64,000 nucleotides of DNA from Enterococcus casseliflavus NBRC 100478 (lineage in GTDB: Bacteria; Bacillota; Bacilli; Lactobacillales; Enterococcaceae): NCBI RefSeq assembly GCF_001544095.1, contig NZ_BCPT01000015.1:18214-82213 (forward strand). Reading direction: 5' to 3'. A model generated the notes under the pieces. That model was given only the letters and a program-made list of their open reading frames with translations, was not told the DNA's origin and searched no databases. This document shows, piece after piece, positions 1-8,895 of this stretch (position 1 is the stretch's first letter; each line of letters starts with the position of its first letter). A program made the translations under genes and the position numbers.

Positions 1-265
1 TATCGGTTGAATACAGATATGAAATGTTCACTTATATTCAATATAGTTTGAAACTATAAGGCTAGTACTTATGTGAAGACACAACTTAAAATATCAATAC
101 AGACAAATTGCTTAGACGACTCGACTGATCTGGATTAAAATGGTTTATCTCTATATCATCATAATCATCAAGAAAACTATTTAGAGCGAAAAAAATGTAG
201 ATTTTTTATTAAAGATGATAGGATAAAGATAAATTATTTACTATGTGTTTAGGGAGTGAGTTGGC

Positions 266-1696
266 ATGCGAATGATTTTATCAAGTAGAGATGAAAAGCT
301 ATTATCATTAATTGAATTAATTGAGAGGGAAAAATTTCAAACGTTCAATCAAATAGAAAAAGCTCTCGAGATAAACCCGAGAACATTGAATTCATTGATA
401 AAGTATGGAAATGAAATTTTTTCTCCAGGAGAGATTTATCGCTCGAAAGAAGGAATTATCTTAATCCATTCATCAGAGACTATCACAGTCAAATATTACT
501 ATCAAAAAATTTTAGAAAATAGTTTAGAATTTAATATCATAGAATCCGTTTTTTTTGATCAGTATACGATAAGTAAGTTAGTGAATAAGCTCTTTATCAG
601 TGAGTCTACACTTCGTCGATTAATCGATAAGCTTAATGTAGAACTAACTAAAATAGAAATGAAAATTGACACAAAAATTGTTGCTCTAAATGGAAATGAA
701 AAAAACATATGCAATTTAATTATTCATTTGCTGCTTGAAAAATATTCAGATTGCACATTTTTATTTGATGGTTATCGAGTTTCTTTTGTGGAGTCTATAA
801 TTAAGAAAGTATTTAAGCAAAGAAATATTGGACTAAATTATCCAGATTTTTACCGTGTAAAAGTTTGGCTTCTTGTTGTTTTTCACCGCGCCAATCAAAC
901 CAGAAGACAAACTCATGGCGTAAGGTTGAGAGATTCTATTTTAGTTAAACTTCTTTCCATAGAGGCCTTAAAAAGAACATTGTATTTTCCACTGAAGAAT
1001 AATCCGTATATCAATGCACTAGATTTTCTTTTTTCTGAGCAAATGATCTTTGAGTATGAGGAACTAGAAAAAAAGATAAAATATGATCCATTATTGAAAG
1101 AAAAAAAAGAGAGGTTTGATAGGATTATTCATTATATTGAGGAATATTTTAATATAGTGATAACAGATCATCGGGAGAAATTGCTGGTAGATTTATGTAA
1201 TGCTGCAAGCATTCATTTTGGTCCCCCATTTATTTTATATGATAAATACAAGATGTTTTCTGAAGAGGTGATGAAATATAATAAAACCTTTTTTATCGAA
1301 ATAAAAAAGGTTTTTATGTCTCAATTCCCAAATGAACCAGCTTATGTGATTGATACTTACCTGTATATGATTATAACGCATTGGCCACAACTGCTTCTAT
1401 CACTTAATAAAACGATTAGTCCAATCCGTCTTTCTTTAGTCTTTGATAGTGATATTGAACATATGGAAATGATTGAAAATCTAATTGGAATACTATTCCC
1501 TAGAAGGTTTATGATAAAGATCGTTTCGCACTTTACGAGTTTAAAGGAATTAAAGAATATTATTGATACGCAATTAGTTGTCACGAATATTTGTGACTTG
1601 AATCTTCCAAGAAAAGATATAATCGTTACATCGTTATATCCCTCTGAAAATGAATTAGAAAAGCTACGCGATTACTATGAGAATGATGCAGATTAA
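266..1696 (+). CDS. Mga-family transcriptional regulator
   Basis: Predicted DNA-binding regulator of 476 aa, the usual length for Mga/AtxA-type proteins. The N-terminal ~130 residues hold two helix-turn-helix-like stretches. The middle is helical and PRD-like, and the last ~100 residues resemble the EIIB-like end of Mga proteins. The ATG lies 5 bases after an AGGGAGTGAG ribosome site. No obvious target operon sits directly downstream, so it looks like an orphan regulator acting elsewhere. The frame stays open for about 50 codons beyond the TAA, which may be chance or a lost C-terminal extension. The family call rests on overall architecture; the regulon is unknown. Confidence 0.75.
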   Translation: MRMILSSRDEKLLSLIELIEREKFQTFNQIEKALEINPRTLNSLIKYGNEIFSPGEIYRSKEGIILIHSSETITVKYYYQKILENSLEFNIIESVFFDQYTISKLVNKLFISESTLRRLIDKLNVELTKIEMKIDTKIVALNGNEKNICNLIIHLLLEKYSDCTFLFDGYRVSFVESIIKKVFKQRNIGLNYPDFYRVKVWLLVVFHRANQTRRQTHGVRLRDSILVKLLSIEALKRTLYFPLKNNPYINALDFLFSEQMIFEYEELEKKIKYDPLLKEKKERFDRIIHYIEEYFNIVITDHREKLLVDLCNAASIHFGPPFILYDKYKMFSEEVMKYNKTFFIEIKKVFMSQFPNEPAYVIDTYLYMIITHWPQLLLSLNKTISPIRLSLVFDSDIEHMEMIENLIGILFPRRFMIKIVSHFTSLKELKNIIDTQLVVTNICDLNLPRKDIIVTSLYPSENELEKLRDYYENDAD

Positions 1697-2141
1697 TCTG
1701 ATGCAAAATTGTCAGCTCTTACTGCGAGTGATTTTGATGATTTGATCAATACTTGGACAAAAAAGTTTAAGAAACTAGATATTGGTAAAAATAAATTACA
1801 AAATAATTTTGCAATGCAGTTACATATTATCATTTATAATGGGTAACTCAATCAAAGAGAAATGAGATAATTTCTTTCAAAGGAATAGAGATATATTAAT
1901 TTGTTTGGTAGTGGAAATAAATTATTCTTAAACGACTATTAAGTAGTCAATAAATCAATGTTCCACACAAGTATCAATTTATGAATTTTTGCACTAAGTA
2001 TATAGGGTCAGAAACTTAAAAGTTTTTGATCTTTTTTTGTTCTCCCGTTTTATGGCTCGTTCAATAGCTCAGTTAGTTAGGATCTGTTAGATATAAAAAT
2101 AAGGGACAACAGAGAGTAACATAATAAACCTTTTCTTATGC
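1697..2141. other. AT-rich intergenic region with one hairpin
   Basis: No convincing gene. The Mga-like reading frame continues open for about 50 codons after its stop. At 2008-2029 a 10-base near-perfect stem (TCAGAAACTT / AAGTTTTTGA) is followed by a T-run, a good terminator candidate. The remainder up to the PadR promoter shows nothing I recognise. Confidence 0.5.
2008..2038 (+). terminator. Rho-independent terminator candidate
   Basis: A 10-base stem with one G:T pair and a 2-base spacer is followed by TCTTTTTTTG. It lies over 300 bases after the Mga-like gene, so it could end a long 3' region or be left over from a lost gene. Confidence 0.5.
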
Positions 2142-2200
2142 TTGACATTCTTTTTATATACAGTTAAGCTATATATAGTTCAACTGTATATAGCTTAACT
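2142..2200 (+). promoter_or_regulatory. padR promoter and dyad operator
   Basis: A perfect TTGACA (2142-2147) is followed 17 bases later by TAAGCT (2165-2170) as a possible -10. A perfect 14-bp inverted repeat, AGTTAAGCTATATA (2162-2175) and its complement (2187-2200), covers that -10. A further partial dyad lies between the arms. Position and symmetry fit autorepression by the PadR-type protein just downstream. The motif is not the common ATGT-N8-ACAT PadR site, so the pairing with PadR is inferred from context. Confidence 0.7.
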
Positions 2201-2225
2201 ATAGTAAAATAAGGAGTATCTTTAT

Positions 2226-2537
2226 ATGACTAGAAATCCATATTTACCTTTAACTGAAACAACTTTTTATATTCTTTTAGTTTTAACTACACCCGCTCAT
2301 GGATATGCTATTATTCAAGAAATTGATAAGTTAAGTGAAGGGGCAGTTAAGGTAGCAGCAGGAACTATGTATGGAGCGATTGAAAATTTACTTAAGCTTA
2401 ATTGGATAGAAGAAATTCCAAGTAGGGAAAAAAGAAGAAGAGTTTACAAAATTACTGATATAGGAGAAGAAGTTTTAAAACTAGAAATAGAACGTCTAAG
2501 AAGCCTGATTAAACTATCTTCTGTATTTGGATATTAG
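2226..2537 (+). CDS. PadR-family transcriptional repressor
   Basis: Winged-helix regulator of 103 aa, typical of short PadR proteins. The N-terminal half reads as the PadR fold (LTETTFYILLVLTTPAHGYAI, then KVAAGTMYGAIENL as recognition helix), followed by the wing with EKRRRVYKIT and a short C-terminal helix. It overlaps nothing and is followed after 11 bases by a DUF2812 membrane protein. PadR-DUF2812 pairs are a recurrent arrangement in Firmicutes, the regulator usually controlling the pair. The strong dyad in its promoter suggests autoregulation. The inducing ligand is unknown. Confidence 0.85.
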   Translation: MTRNPYLPLTETTFYILLVLTTPAHGYAIIQEIDKLSEGAVKVAAGTMYGAIENLLKLNWIEEIPSREKRRRVYKITDIGEEVLKLEIERLRSLIKLSSVFGY

Positions 2538-2548
2538 GAGGGGACAAC

Positions 2549-3178
2549 ATGAAGAAATTTAGAATTTTCTTATCCTTGAAAAAAGAAGAAGAATGGATCA
2601 ATTCTATACAGGAAGAGGGATATAGGTTAGTTTCTGTTAATTCTCTGGTGCCTATGTATACTTTTGAAAAAATGGCTAGTAAAGAAATGTTCATTCCGTA
2701 TGTACGCATTGATTTTAGAGAAAAAAGTATGAGGAAATCAAATTACGAAGATTACGTAACACTGTTTTCTGATAGTGGTTGGAAATTAATAAAGGGCAGT
2801 CGTTCCGGTGGCGCTCAGTACTTTCAGCAAGAACATCCAGATGTAACAAGAGAGATATTTTCTGATACTGATTCTCAAGAAAGTGTAAAGAAAAGATATG
2901 TGAAATATGGTTACACATATGGATCTATATTTTTATTGTATTTTTATATTTTTTCTAGCAGTAATTCATGGAGTTTAAATAATATTTTAAACATTAAATC
3001 ATGGTATTTCACCCAAGGTTTATGGGAAATGAAGGGTATGTGGTTTTGGAAAGCATTTATTTTTGAAACTCCATTTGTTTTACTACGTGTATTACCTTTA
3101 TTTTTCTTTCTATTTTTAGGTGTCTATTATCTCTTACGTTCGCTTATAAATGATGACTCAAAATTTAAAGCAAAATAA
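2549..3178 (+). CDS. DUF2812 membrane protein
   Basis: Protein of 209 aa. The N-terminal ~110 residues form the soluble DUF2812 domain (starts MKKFRIFLSLKKEEEWI; conserved W and Y/F pattern). After a basic linker near residue 115 there are two hydrophobic segments (about 125-140 and 170-195) and a short lysine-rich tail, so it is probably anchored in the membrane. It follows padR with an AGGAGGGG ribosome site. The molecular function of DUF2812 proteins is not established; those paired with PadR are usually read as stress- or envelope-responsive. I make no stronger claim. Confidence 0.8.
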   Translation: MKKFRIFLSLKKEEEWINSIQEEGYRLVSVNSLVPMYTFEKMASKEMFIPYVRIDFREKSMRKSNYEDYVTLFSDSGWKLIKGSRSGGAQYFQQEHPDVTREIFSDTDSQESVKKRYVKYGYTYGSIFLLYFYIFSSSNSWSLNNILNIKSWYFTQGLWEMKGMWFWKAFIFETPFVLLRVLPLFFFLFLGVYYLLRSLINDDSKFKAK

Positions 3179-3180
3179 AA

Positions 3181-3227
3181 ATAAAGGAAGTAGCCTTTTG
3201 AACAAGGGCGCTTCCTTTATTTGTTGT
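3181..3227 (+). terminator. Terminator of the padR-DUF2812 unit
   Basis: Stem ATAAAGGAAG.. paired with CTTCCTTTAT across a ~20-base interior, starting directly after the DUF2812 stop. The T-run is short (TTTATTTGTT), so efficiency is uncertain. Confidence 0.6.
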
Positions 3228-3674
3228 GGGACACCAGAGTATACTCTGTTGGACACTCCTTTAAACAGATTTTTAAATCATTAATAGTGTCCATGTAGAT
3301 TGTGCAAAAAGCTTTCTCGAATCATAAAAAATTCATAATGAGTTATTTTGAGTAAGAGTGTTCAGAAAATGACTAATTTCTGGACACTCTTTTTAGATAC
3401 TGTAATTTATATGTATCACTCTATTTTTGTGTTCATAAACTCGTAGCTAAATCATTGTTCAATTAAAATTTAGGTTTATGAGTATTAGGACAAATCTTGG
3501 ATGTGGTCAAAAACTTAAGGGTTTATGAGCTCTCTTTGATTGCTATAACTATAAAAGAGTTCAAGATAGAATATTCTTTAACAGTTCTTCTATGCTAAAT
3601 TAACCTATAGTGAGAGTACTAACTATGCTATTAATTCCTATTTACTTAGAAATTATGAGTAAACAACTTGACCT
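3228..3674. other. Intergenic region with a second hairpin
   Basis: No gene recognised in about 450 bases. A 14-base stem with one mismatch (AGAGTGTTCAGAAA / TTTCTGGACACTCT) at 3355-3390 followed by TTTTT is a strong terminator-like structure with no gene left upstream of it. The rest is AT-rich without visible motifs. Confidence 0.5.
3355..3395 (+). terminator. Orphan terminator hairpin
   Basis: A 14-base stem with one G:T mismatch and a short loop, followed by TTTTT. It lies 130 bases after the previous hairpin and may be a remnant of a deleted gene or insulation for the ars operon. Confidence 0.6.
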
Positions 3675-3723
3675 TATATAGATGGTTGTCTATATTACAT
3701 ATATAGACAACCATCTATATAAG
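3675..3723 (+). promoter_or_regulatory. ArsR operator: perfect 22-bp inverted repeat
   Basis: The arms at 3675-3696 and 3702-3723 are exact reverse complements around the 5-base centre TACAT; the core is ATAGACAACCATCTAT. The right arm ends next to the AGGAGGG ribosome site of arsR, so a bound repressor would block transcription start or early elongation. Site and gene order match arsenic-responsive ArsR autoregulation. An ATG inside the left arm (3682) is in frame with arsR but belongs to the operator. Confidence 0.85.
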
Positions 3724-3735
3724 GAGGGTCGAAGA

Positions 3736-4050
3736 ATGAATTATGAATCTCTTTCATTAGTATTAAAATCTCTAGCGGATCCAAATCGTATGAAAATAGT
3801 AGATGTGCTTTCTTGCGGTAGTTTGTGTGCATGTGATTTACTTGAATATTTTGATTTTACGCAGCCTACACTTTCTCATCATATGAAAGTACTTGAAAAA
3901 GCGGGTGTCGTTTGTGTAAGTAAAAAAGGGCAATGGCACCATTATTCATTGAGGGAAGAATTTGTTGTAGAATTTATGGAATCTATTCAACAATTACTTG
4001 TAAATAATGAAGACAACTGTGTATGCAAAGTAAAAGAAGGATCTAAGTAG
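3736..4050 (+). CDS. arsR: ArsR-type arsenic-responsive repressor
   Basis: Winged-helix repressor of 104 aa that releases the ars promoter when it binds As(III). The metalloid site is visible as C27...L-C31-A-C33-D-L, the Cys-x-Cys of the alpha-3 site in classical ArsR. A second CVC near the C-terminus may add ligands. The recognition helix is QPTLSHHMKVLEKAGVV. I start at 3736 because AAGGAGGG (3722-3729) is correctly spaced; the in-frame upstream ATG (3682) lies inside the operator. It heads a tight operon with the arsenite pump 13 bases downstream. Confidence 0.93.
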   Translation: MNYESLSLVLKSLADPNRMKIVDVLSCGSLCACDLLEYFDFTQPTLSHHMKVLEKAGVVCVSKKGQWHHYSLREEFVVEFMESIQQLLVNNEDNCVCKVKEGSK

Positions 4051-4063
4051 GAGGAAAGTAAAA

Positions 4064-5143
4064 ATGAAATCAAAAGGTAAAGCTGAAGGGTTAGGCTTTT
4101 TTGAAAAGTATTTAACTCTATGGGTAATCTTGTGTATGATAATCGGAGTATTGATTGGACAGTTTGCTCCAGCTATTCCTGATACATTAAGTCAATTTGA
4201 GTATTTTCAGGTCTCAATTCCAACGGCTATTTTGATATGGTTGATGATTTATCCTATGATGTTAAAAATTGATTTTACCAGTATTGTTCGTGCTGCTAAA
4301 AAACCTAAGGGATTAGTTATCACGTGCGTTACTAATTGGCTTATTAAACCGTTTACGATGTATGGCATTTCAGCACTCTTTTTTTATGTGATTTTCCAAC
4401 AATTGATTCCAATAGAACTAGCAAAAGAATACGTCGCTGGTGCAGTTATTCTAGGAGCAGCACCATGTACAGCGATGGTTTTTGTGTGGAGCTACCTAAC
4501 AAAAGGTGACTCTGCCTATACTTTGGTTCAAGTCGCAATCAACGATTTAATTATCCTAGTATTATTTGCACCTATTGTTGCTTTCTTGTTAGGTGTTGAT
4601 AATGTAAGTGTCCCCTTAGCTACTTTATTACTGTCTACTGTTCTTTTTGTAGTTGTTCCATTGTTTTTAGGCTTCATTACTCGAGTGTTGATCATAAAAA
4701 AAAGAGGTTTAACCTATTTTGAAAATGTCTTCTTGAAGAAATTTGATTCAGTGACGATTATTGGTTTATTACTAACTCTGATCATTATCTTCTCCTTCCA
4801 AGGTGAAAGAATCATTGCTAATCCATTGCATATTTTATTGATTGCAATTCCTTTAACGATTCAAACGATTTTAATATTTACAATTGCTTATAGTTGGGCA
4901 AGATTTTGGAAGTTGCCACATAATATTGCTTCTCCTGCTGGAATGATAGGAGCAAGTAACTTTTTTGAGTTGGCAGTAGCGGTATCAATATCACTTTTTG
5001 GATTACAGTCGGGAGCAACTTTAGCAACAGTCGTAGGCGTACTTGTGGAAGTGCCAGTTATGTTACTTTTAGTTAAGGTTTCTAATAAAACAAAAGACTG
5101 GTTCATAAATCCGGAATCTTTGAGTGAAATCAAGAACGTATAA
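4064..5143 (+). CDS. arsB: ACR3-family arsenite efflux permease
   Basis: Inner-membrane As(III) exporter of 359 aa with about ten hydrophobic segments, the usual length for the ACR3 family. The ACR3 signature with its essential cysteine is in GAAPCTAMVFVWS (around residue 130), and IYPMMLKIDF sits in the second segment. It is not related in sequence to the ArsB of Gram-negative plasmids, though databases often give this gene that name. It lies between arsR and the flavoprotein with short gaps and no terminator, so the three are probably cotranscribed. No arsenate reductase gene (arsC) is present nearby, so this cluster alone handles arsenite. Confidence 0.93.
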   Translation: MKSKGKAEGLGFFEKYLTLWVILCMIIGVLIGQFAPAIPDTLSQFEYFQVSIPTAILIWLMIYPMMLKIDFTSIVRAAKKPKGLVITCVTNWLIKPFTMYGISALFFYVIFQQLIPIELAKEYVAGAVILGAAPCTAMVFVWSYLTKGDSAYTLVQVAINDLIILVLFAPIVAFLLGVDNVSVPLATLLLSTVLFVVVPLFLGFITRVLIIKKRGLTYFENVFLKKFDSVTIIGLLLTLIIIFSFQGERIIANPLHILLIAIPLTIQTILIFTIAYSWARFWKLPHNIASPAGMIGASNFFELAVAVSISLFGLQSGATLATVVGVLVEVPVMLLLVKVSNKTKDWFINPESLSEIKNV

Positions 5144-5160
5144 AGGATAGGTGTGGAGAA

Positions 5161-6828
5161 ATGAAAATCATCATTATTGGATCTGTCGCTGCTGGAACAA
5201 GTGTCGCTGCAAAAGCAAGAAGAAATACGGAAGATGCAGAGATTGTTTTGTATGATAAAGATATGGATGTGTCTTACGCAGTTTGTGGGATTCCATATGC
5301 AGTGGGGGGAGAAGTGGAAAACTTTGATGAACTGACGCCTCGTAATGCTGAATGGTTTAAAAAAAGGTACGACGTAGATATTCATACCTCTCATGAAATA
5401 ACTCAGGTTGACTATGATAAAAAATTGGTGCACGGAATCAATCTAATTACAAAAAAATCATTTACCAATAATTTTGATGTTTTAGTGTTGGCCACAGGAT
5501 CGGTTTATAATACCCCAGAAATATTTGTTAATAGACATTTTGAGAATGTTTTTCAGGTGAAAAATATTTCGAGTGGGAAAAGTATCAAGAAGTTTGTAGA
5601 TGAAAACGAGCCAAAAAAAGCAGTTGTCATTGGTGCTGGATATATTGGTTTAGAAATGGCCGAGCAGTTACAGAGACTAGGTCTTGAGGTCTCGTTACTT
5701 CAACGAAGTAAATATCCCATGTCCCATTTAGACTGGGACATGTCTTCAAGAATCATTAATGAAATGAAAAGGAAAAACATTGCCTTTTTCCCTGAAGAAA
5801 CCGTCAGAAAAGTTAACGGTGATGGTAGTCTGAAGTCTATTGAAACGGCTAAAGGAACTATCTTTTCGGCAGATATTTTTGTATTAGCTACCGGAGTAAA
5901 GCCGAACACCGCATTAGCAAAATCCATGGGAATTAAATTAGGAATTACCGGAGCTATAGAAGTAAACGATAAGTTAGAAACCAATTTTCCAAATGTTTAT
6001 GCTGTAGGTGATGTTGCAGAAAGTTTTGATCGCATAACTAGGCGACCAATTTATCGACCTTTAGCTTCAACAGCCAATAAAATGGGAAGGATCGCAGGAG
6101 ATGTTATTACAGGTGGCAATCTACGACACAAGGGAATCTTAGGAACTGGTATTTTACGATTCTTTGATTTAACAATTGCTCAAACTGGTCTCACAGAAAA
6201 AGATGCTTTAGCAAATAATATAGCTATTACTACTTTATATAATATTAAACCTAATAAGCCGGACTATATGAATGGTAAAGAAATGGTGATCAAAGCAATC
6301 GCAAATAAAGAAAATGGGAAGATACTTGGGGCTCAAATCATAGGTTATGATGGGGTAGATAAGCGGATCGATGTGCTTGCTACTGCTATTTCATTTGGCG
6401 CAGCTGCTGAAGATTTATTTCACTTGGATTTAGCATATGCTCCACCTTTTTCTACAACAAAAGATCCCATTCATTATACTGGGATGGCTTTGAACAACGA
6501 TATAAATAATGATACCCCGTTAATGACCCCTATAGAGCTATTGAGAAGAATTGATAGCGGCGAAAAATTACAAATTATTGATACCAGATCAAGAAAACAG
6601 TTTGAAACTTCGAAAGTTGAGGGAGCAATTCACATACCTTTAGCTGAGTTAAGAGATCGATATGAGGAATTGGATAAAGAATGTGTGACAGTAACTTATT
6701 GTAATAAAGGCGTTACTGGAAATGCAGCACAAAATATTTTACTGAACAAAGGATTTAAACAAGTTTATAATTTATCCGGAGGAAATAAAAACTATCAAGA
6801 AGTTTGTGAAACGATACAAAAATTATGA
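5161..6828 (+). CDS. CoA-disulfide-reductase-like flavoprotein with rhodanese domain
   Basis: FAD/NAD(P)H pyridine-nucleotide disulfide oxidoreductase, 555 aa. The N-terminal FAD-binding motif is IGSVAAGTSVA, followed by the single redox cysteine in YAVCGIPYAVGG (about residue 42), the hallmark of CoA-disulfide and persulfide reductases. A second dinucleotide fold (VVIGAGYIGLEMAEQ) and a dimerisation domain follow. The last ~90 residues are a rhodanese domain with catalytic Cys in YCNKGVTG. The family reduces CoA disulfide or CoA/glutathione persulfides. In an ars operon it may restore thiols attacked by arsenite, but that role is inferred. The gene follows the pump by 17 bases. Confidence 0.88.
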   Translation: MKIIIIGSVAAGTSVAAKARRNTEDAEIVLYDKDMDVSYAVCGIPYAVGGEVENFDELTPRNAEWFKKRYDVDIHTSHEITQVDYDKKLVHGINLITKKSFTNNFDVLVLATGSVYNTPEIFVNRHFENVFQVKNISSGKSIKKFVDENEPKKAVVIGAGYIGLEMAEQLQRLGLEVSLLQRSKYPMSHLDWDMSSRIINEMKRKNIAFFPEETVRKVNGDGSLKSIETAKGTIFSADIFVLATGVKPNTALAKSMGIKLGITGAIEVNDKLETNFPNVYAVGDVAESFDRITRRPIYRPLASTANKMGRIAGDVITGGNLRHKGILGTGILRFFDLTIAQTGLTEKDALANNIAITTLYNIKPNKPDYMNGKEMVIKAIANKENGKILGAQIIGYDGVDKRIDVLATAISFGAAAEDLFHLDLAYAPPFSTTKDPIHYTGMALNNDINNDTPLMTPIELLRRIDSGEKLQIIDTRSRKQFETSKVEGAIHIPLAELRDRYEELDKECVTVTYCNKGVTGNAAQNILLNKGFKQVYNLSGGNKNYQEVCETIQKL

Positions 6829-6948
6829 TAGAATTCTAAATATTGGAATAATTAGGAAGAAACTTATTTTGAGGTTTGATGTAAAATTTGTATTTTTTTC
6901 AAGCTTCATTTTTTTATATATTATGGACTACTAGAGGTGAAATTGAAG

Positions 6949-7305
6949 ATGGTAGATTTAACTAAAATTGAATACCGAGTTTTGATTTCATTATATGAAT
7001 GCGAGGGAGGGATAACAAAACGTAACTTTGTAAAAAAATACCCAGAAATTAAGCTGAATACAGCTTATTTAGTTATTGATCGGCTAGTAGACAAAGGGTA
7101 CTTAGAAATGAGTTGCTCAAAAAAAACTGAATTATCAGAAAAATTGTTTAGTCCAATCAAATCAATAACTGACTTCTATTCTGATATGTTTGGTATTTGC
7201 GCTGTTGATTGTACGGTGAAAAAAGTAATACGTGAACTAACTGATTATAGTCAAACAAGTTTTATTCTAGATAAAATAAGAGAAGCAAAAAGATATGCAA
7301 AATAA
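6949..7305 (+). CDS. BlaI/CopY-like winged-helix regulator
   Basis: Protein of 118 aa. The pattern LTKIEYRVLISLYE..ITKRNFVKKYPE..LNTAYLVIDRLVDKGYLE matches the winged helix of BlaI/MecI/CopY repressors, including the TAY.VIDRLV recognition helix. The C-terminal half is less conserved and carries a C-A-V-D-C pair that might bind metal. I start at ATG 6949, 8 bases after GAGGTGA; an in-frame GTG at 6937 overlaps that ribosome site. It follows the ars operon by 120 bases without a clear terminator. Its target is unknown: no penicillinase or copper ATPase is adjacent. Confidence 0.6.
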   Translation: MVDLTKIEYRVLISLYECEGGITKRNFVKKYPEIKLNTAYLVIDRLVDKGYLEMSCSKKTELSEKLFSPIKSITDFYSDMFGICAVDCTVKKVIRELTDYSQTSFILDKIREAKRYAK

Positions 7306-7385
7306 ATTTATATAGTTGGAATGAAAAGGTAAAATCTCATACTTATAGTCTTGGTATACAGTAAAAAAGAAATGGAGAAATGTCT

Positions 7386-8467
7386 ATGGGACTTTTACAT
7401 TTGCTTTATGTAATATTGTATTCAATTATAGTAATTAGCTTACTTATTTCCTAAGATTTATTTGTAAAAAATTTTAAGAAACTCCATTTACGATATTCTT
7501 TTAAAATAATTATTGGTTTAATATTATTTGTATCGCAAATGTATTTTATCATAACTTTTTCGATAAATAATGTGGGGCATGTTTATTATGAATATACATT
7601 ACCTTTATTTATCTTATACTTTAACTCATTCAAAATGAAAAATTATTTTCTTTTATTGGCTCTAATGATGGTGTTTATCGGACTATCGTAATAAGTATTA
7701 TTGATATCAAGACATTACTTAGTATTCTAGTTCTAAGTATACTGGCATTCACTTTTAGTTTCGTAATTAAAAAAAGCTTTTATAAATATAAAATACAGAT
7801 ACCGTTTTATATATTTTTTGTTTTAATTACTCTAATGATGGCTGGATTGAATTCTATGCTCTTTTTTGAATATAAACTTACTTTTTGGGAATATCTATCT
7901 TTGTTTATAGGGTCTATAATTATTTGTATTTCTTGGCAATACTATCTAAGTACTCAAAAATAATTCTTAAAAGATATAAATAGAAAACTTATTGAGAGAA
8001 ACTACGATGAATTGACGAAAGTTAAAAATATTAGAAGCTTAAATGAAGACGTAGATAGTATGACAGATGTTGAAAAGGAAAAGCTTATTTTTGTTATGAT
8101 GGATTTAGATCATTTTAAAAGAATTAATGATCACTATGGACACATTACAGGAAATCGTGCTTTAATATTCTTTTCAAAAAAAATAACAACTTTTCTTAGT
8201 GAAGCACACCAAGATCAAGTAGAGGTTTATAGATATGGAGGCGAAGAATTTTTAGTTATTTTCAAAGACAGTACATTAAAGTCTGTTCAAAAGACTATAT
8301 TAAGATTTCAGGCATTCTTATTAAAAAATAAGTTGAATATTGGAGGGGAAAGAAAGATTACGCTTTATTTTTCTGCTGGCATTTCTAAGTATGATTCTTC
8401 TTTAGATGTATATGAACTCATCAATCAGGCTGATCAAGCGCTGTATGCTGCAAAAAAAAGGAGGTAG
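7386..8467 (+). pseudogene. Broken membrane-bound GGDEF diguanylate cyclase
   Basis: One decayed gene can be read across 7386-8467. From ATG 7386 a hydrophobic N-terminal domain runs in one frame to TAA at 7452 and on to a stop near 7690. The frame then shifts and continues as several more hydrophobic segments to WQYYLSTQK and TAA at 7961. After that stop the same frame enters the intact catalytic domain: YDELTKVKN, MDLDHFKRINDHYGH, and active-site GGEEF in YRYGGEEFLVIF. So there are two nonsense codons and one frameshift in the sensor half. A short ORF from TTG 8012 could still make the GGDEF domain alone, but it has no good ribosome site. Confidence 0.8.
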
Positions 8468-8895
8468 AAACACAGTTGTTGTTTATTCTTGATTTATTAT
8501 GCAATTAAACATGATTTTGGCTTGATCAAGATCTCTTGGACGGTTAATTTAAAATAGTATTGTTTAACAAGGGCATTTTACTTGCTATATATAAATAATT
8601 GTTCTAAAATTTTCTAGTGTGTCTCATTAAAAGAGTAGCGGAGAAAGCAGATTGGGGAAGTCTTCTTTTTATATGTTGCTTTTATATTTATAGGTGAGTA
8701 AATCTACTGTAATGATAATATATTTATCGTTTTTCAGAAGGTTTCATCAAAGGACGCAAAGAGAAAGTTCTATTTTTCTCTTTGCGTCCTTTTCTAAACT
8801 ATTTATTGGAAAGTAAAGATCTACTAAACTGAAACCAATCATTGATATAACAAATCAGCACATAACTTAATATTTCTCATGCTATTGGAGGGCTT
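8468..8895. other. Intergenic region with terminator
   Basis: No gene seen. It contains a strong hairpin at 8751-8794 and otherwise AT-rich sequence leading to the chrA ribosome site (GGAGGG). Confidence 0.5.
8751..8794 (+). terminator. Strong Rho-independent terminator
   Basis: Perfect stem AGGACGCAAAGAGAA / TTCTCTTTGCGTCCT followed by TTTT. It insulates chrA from the broken GGDEF gene. Confidence 0.8.
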
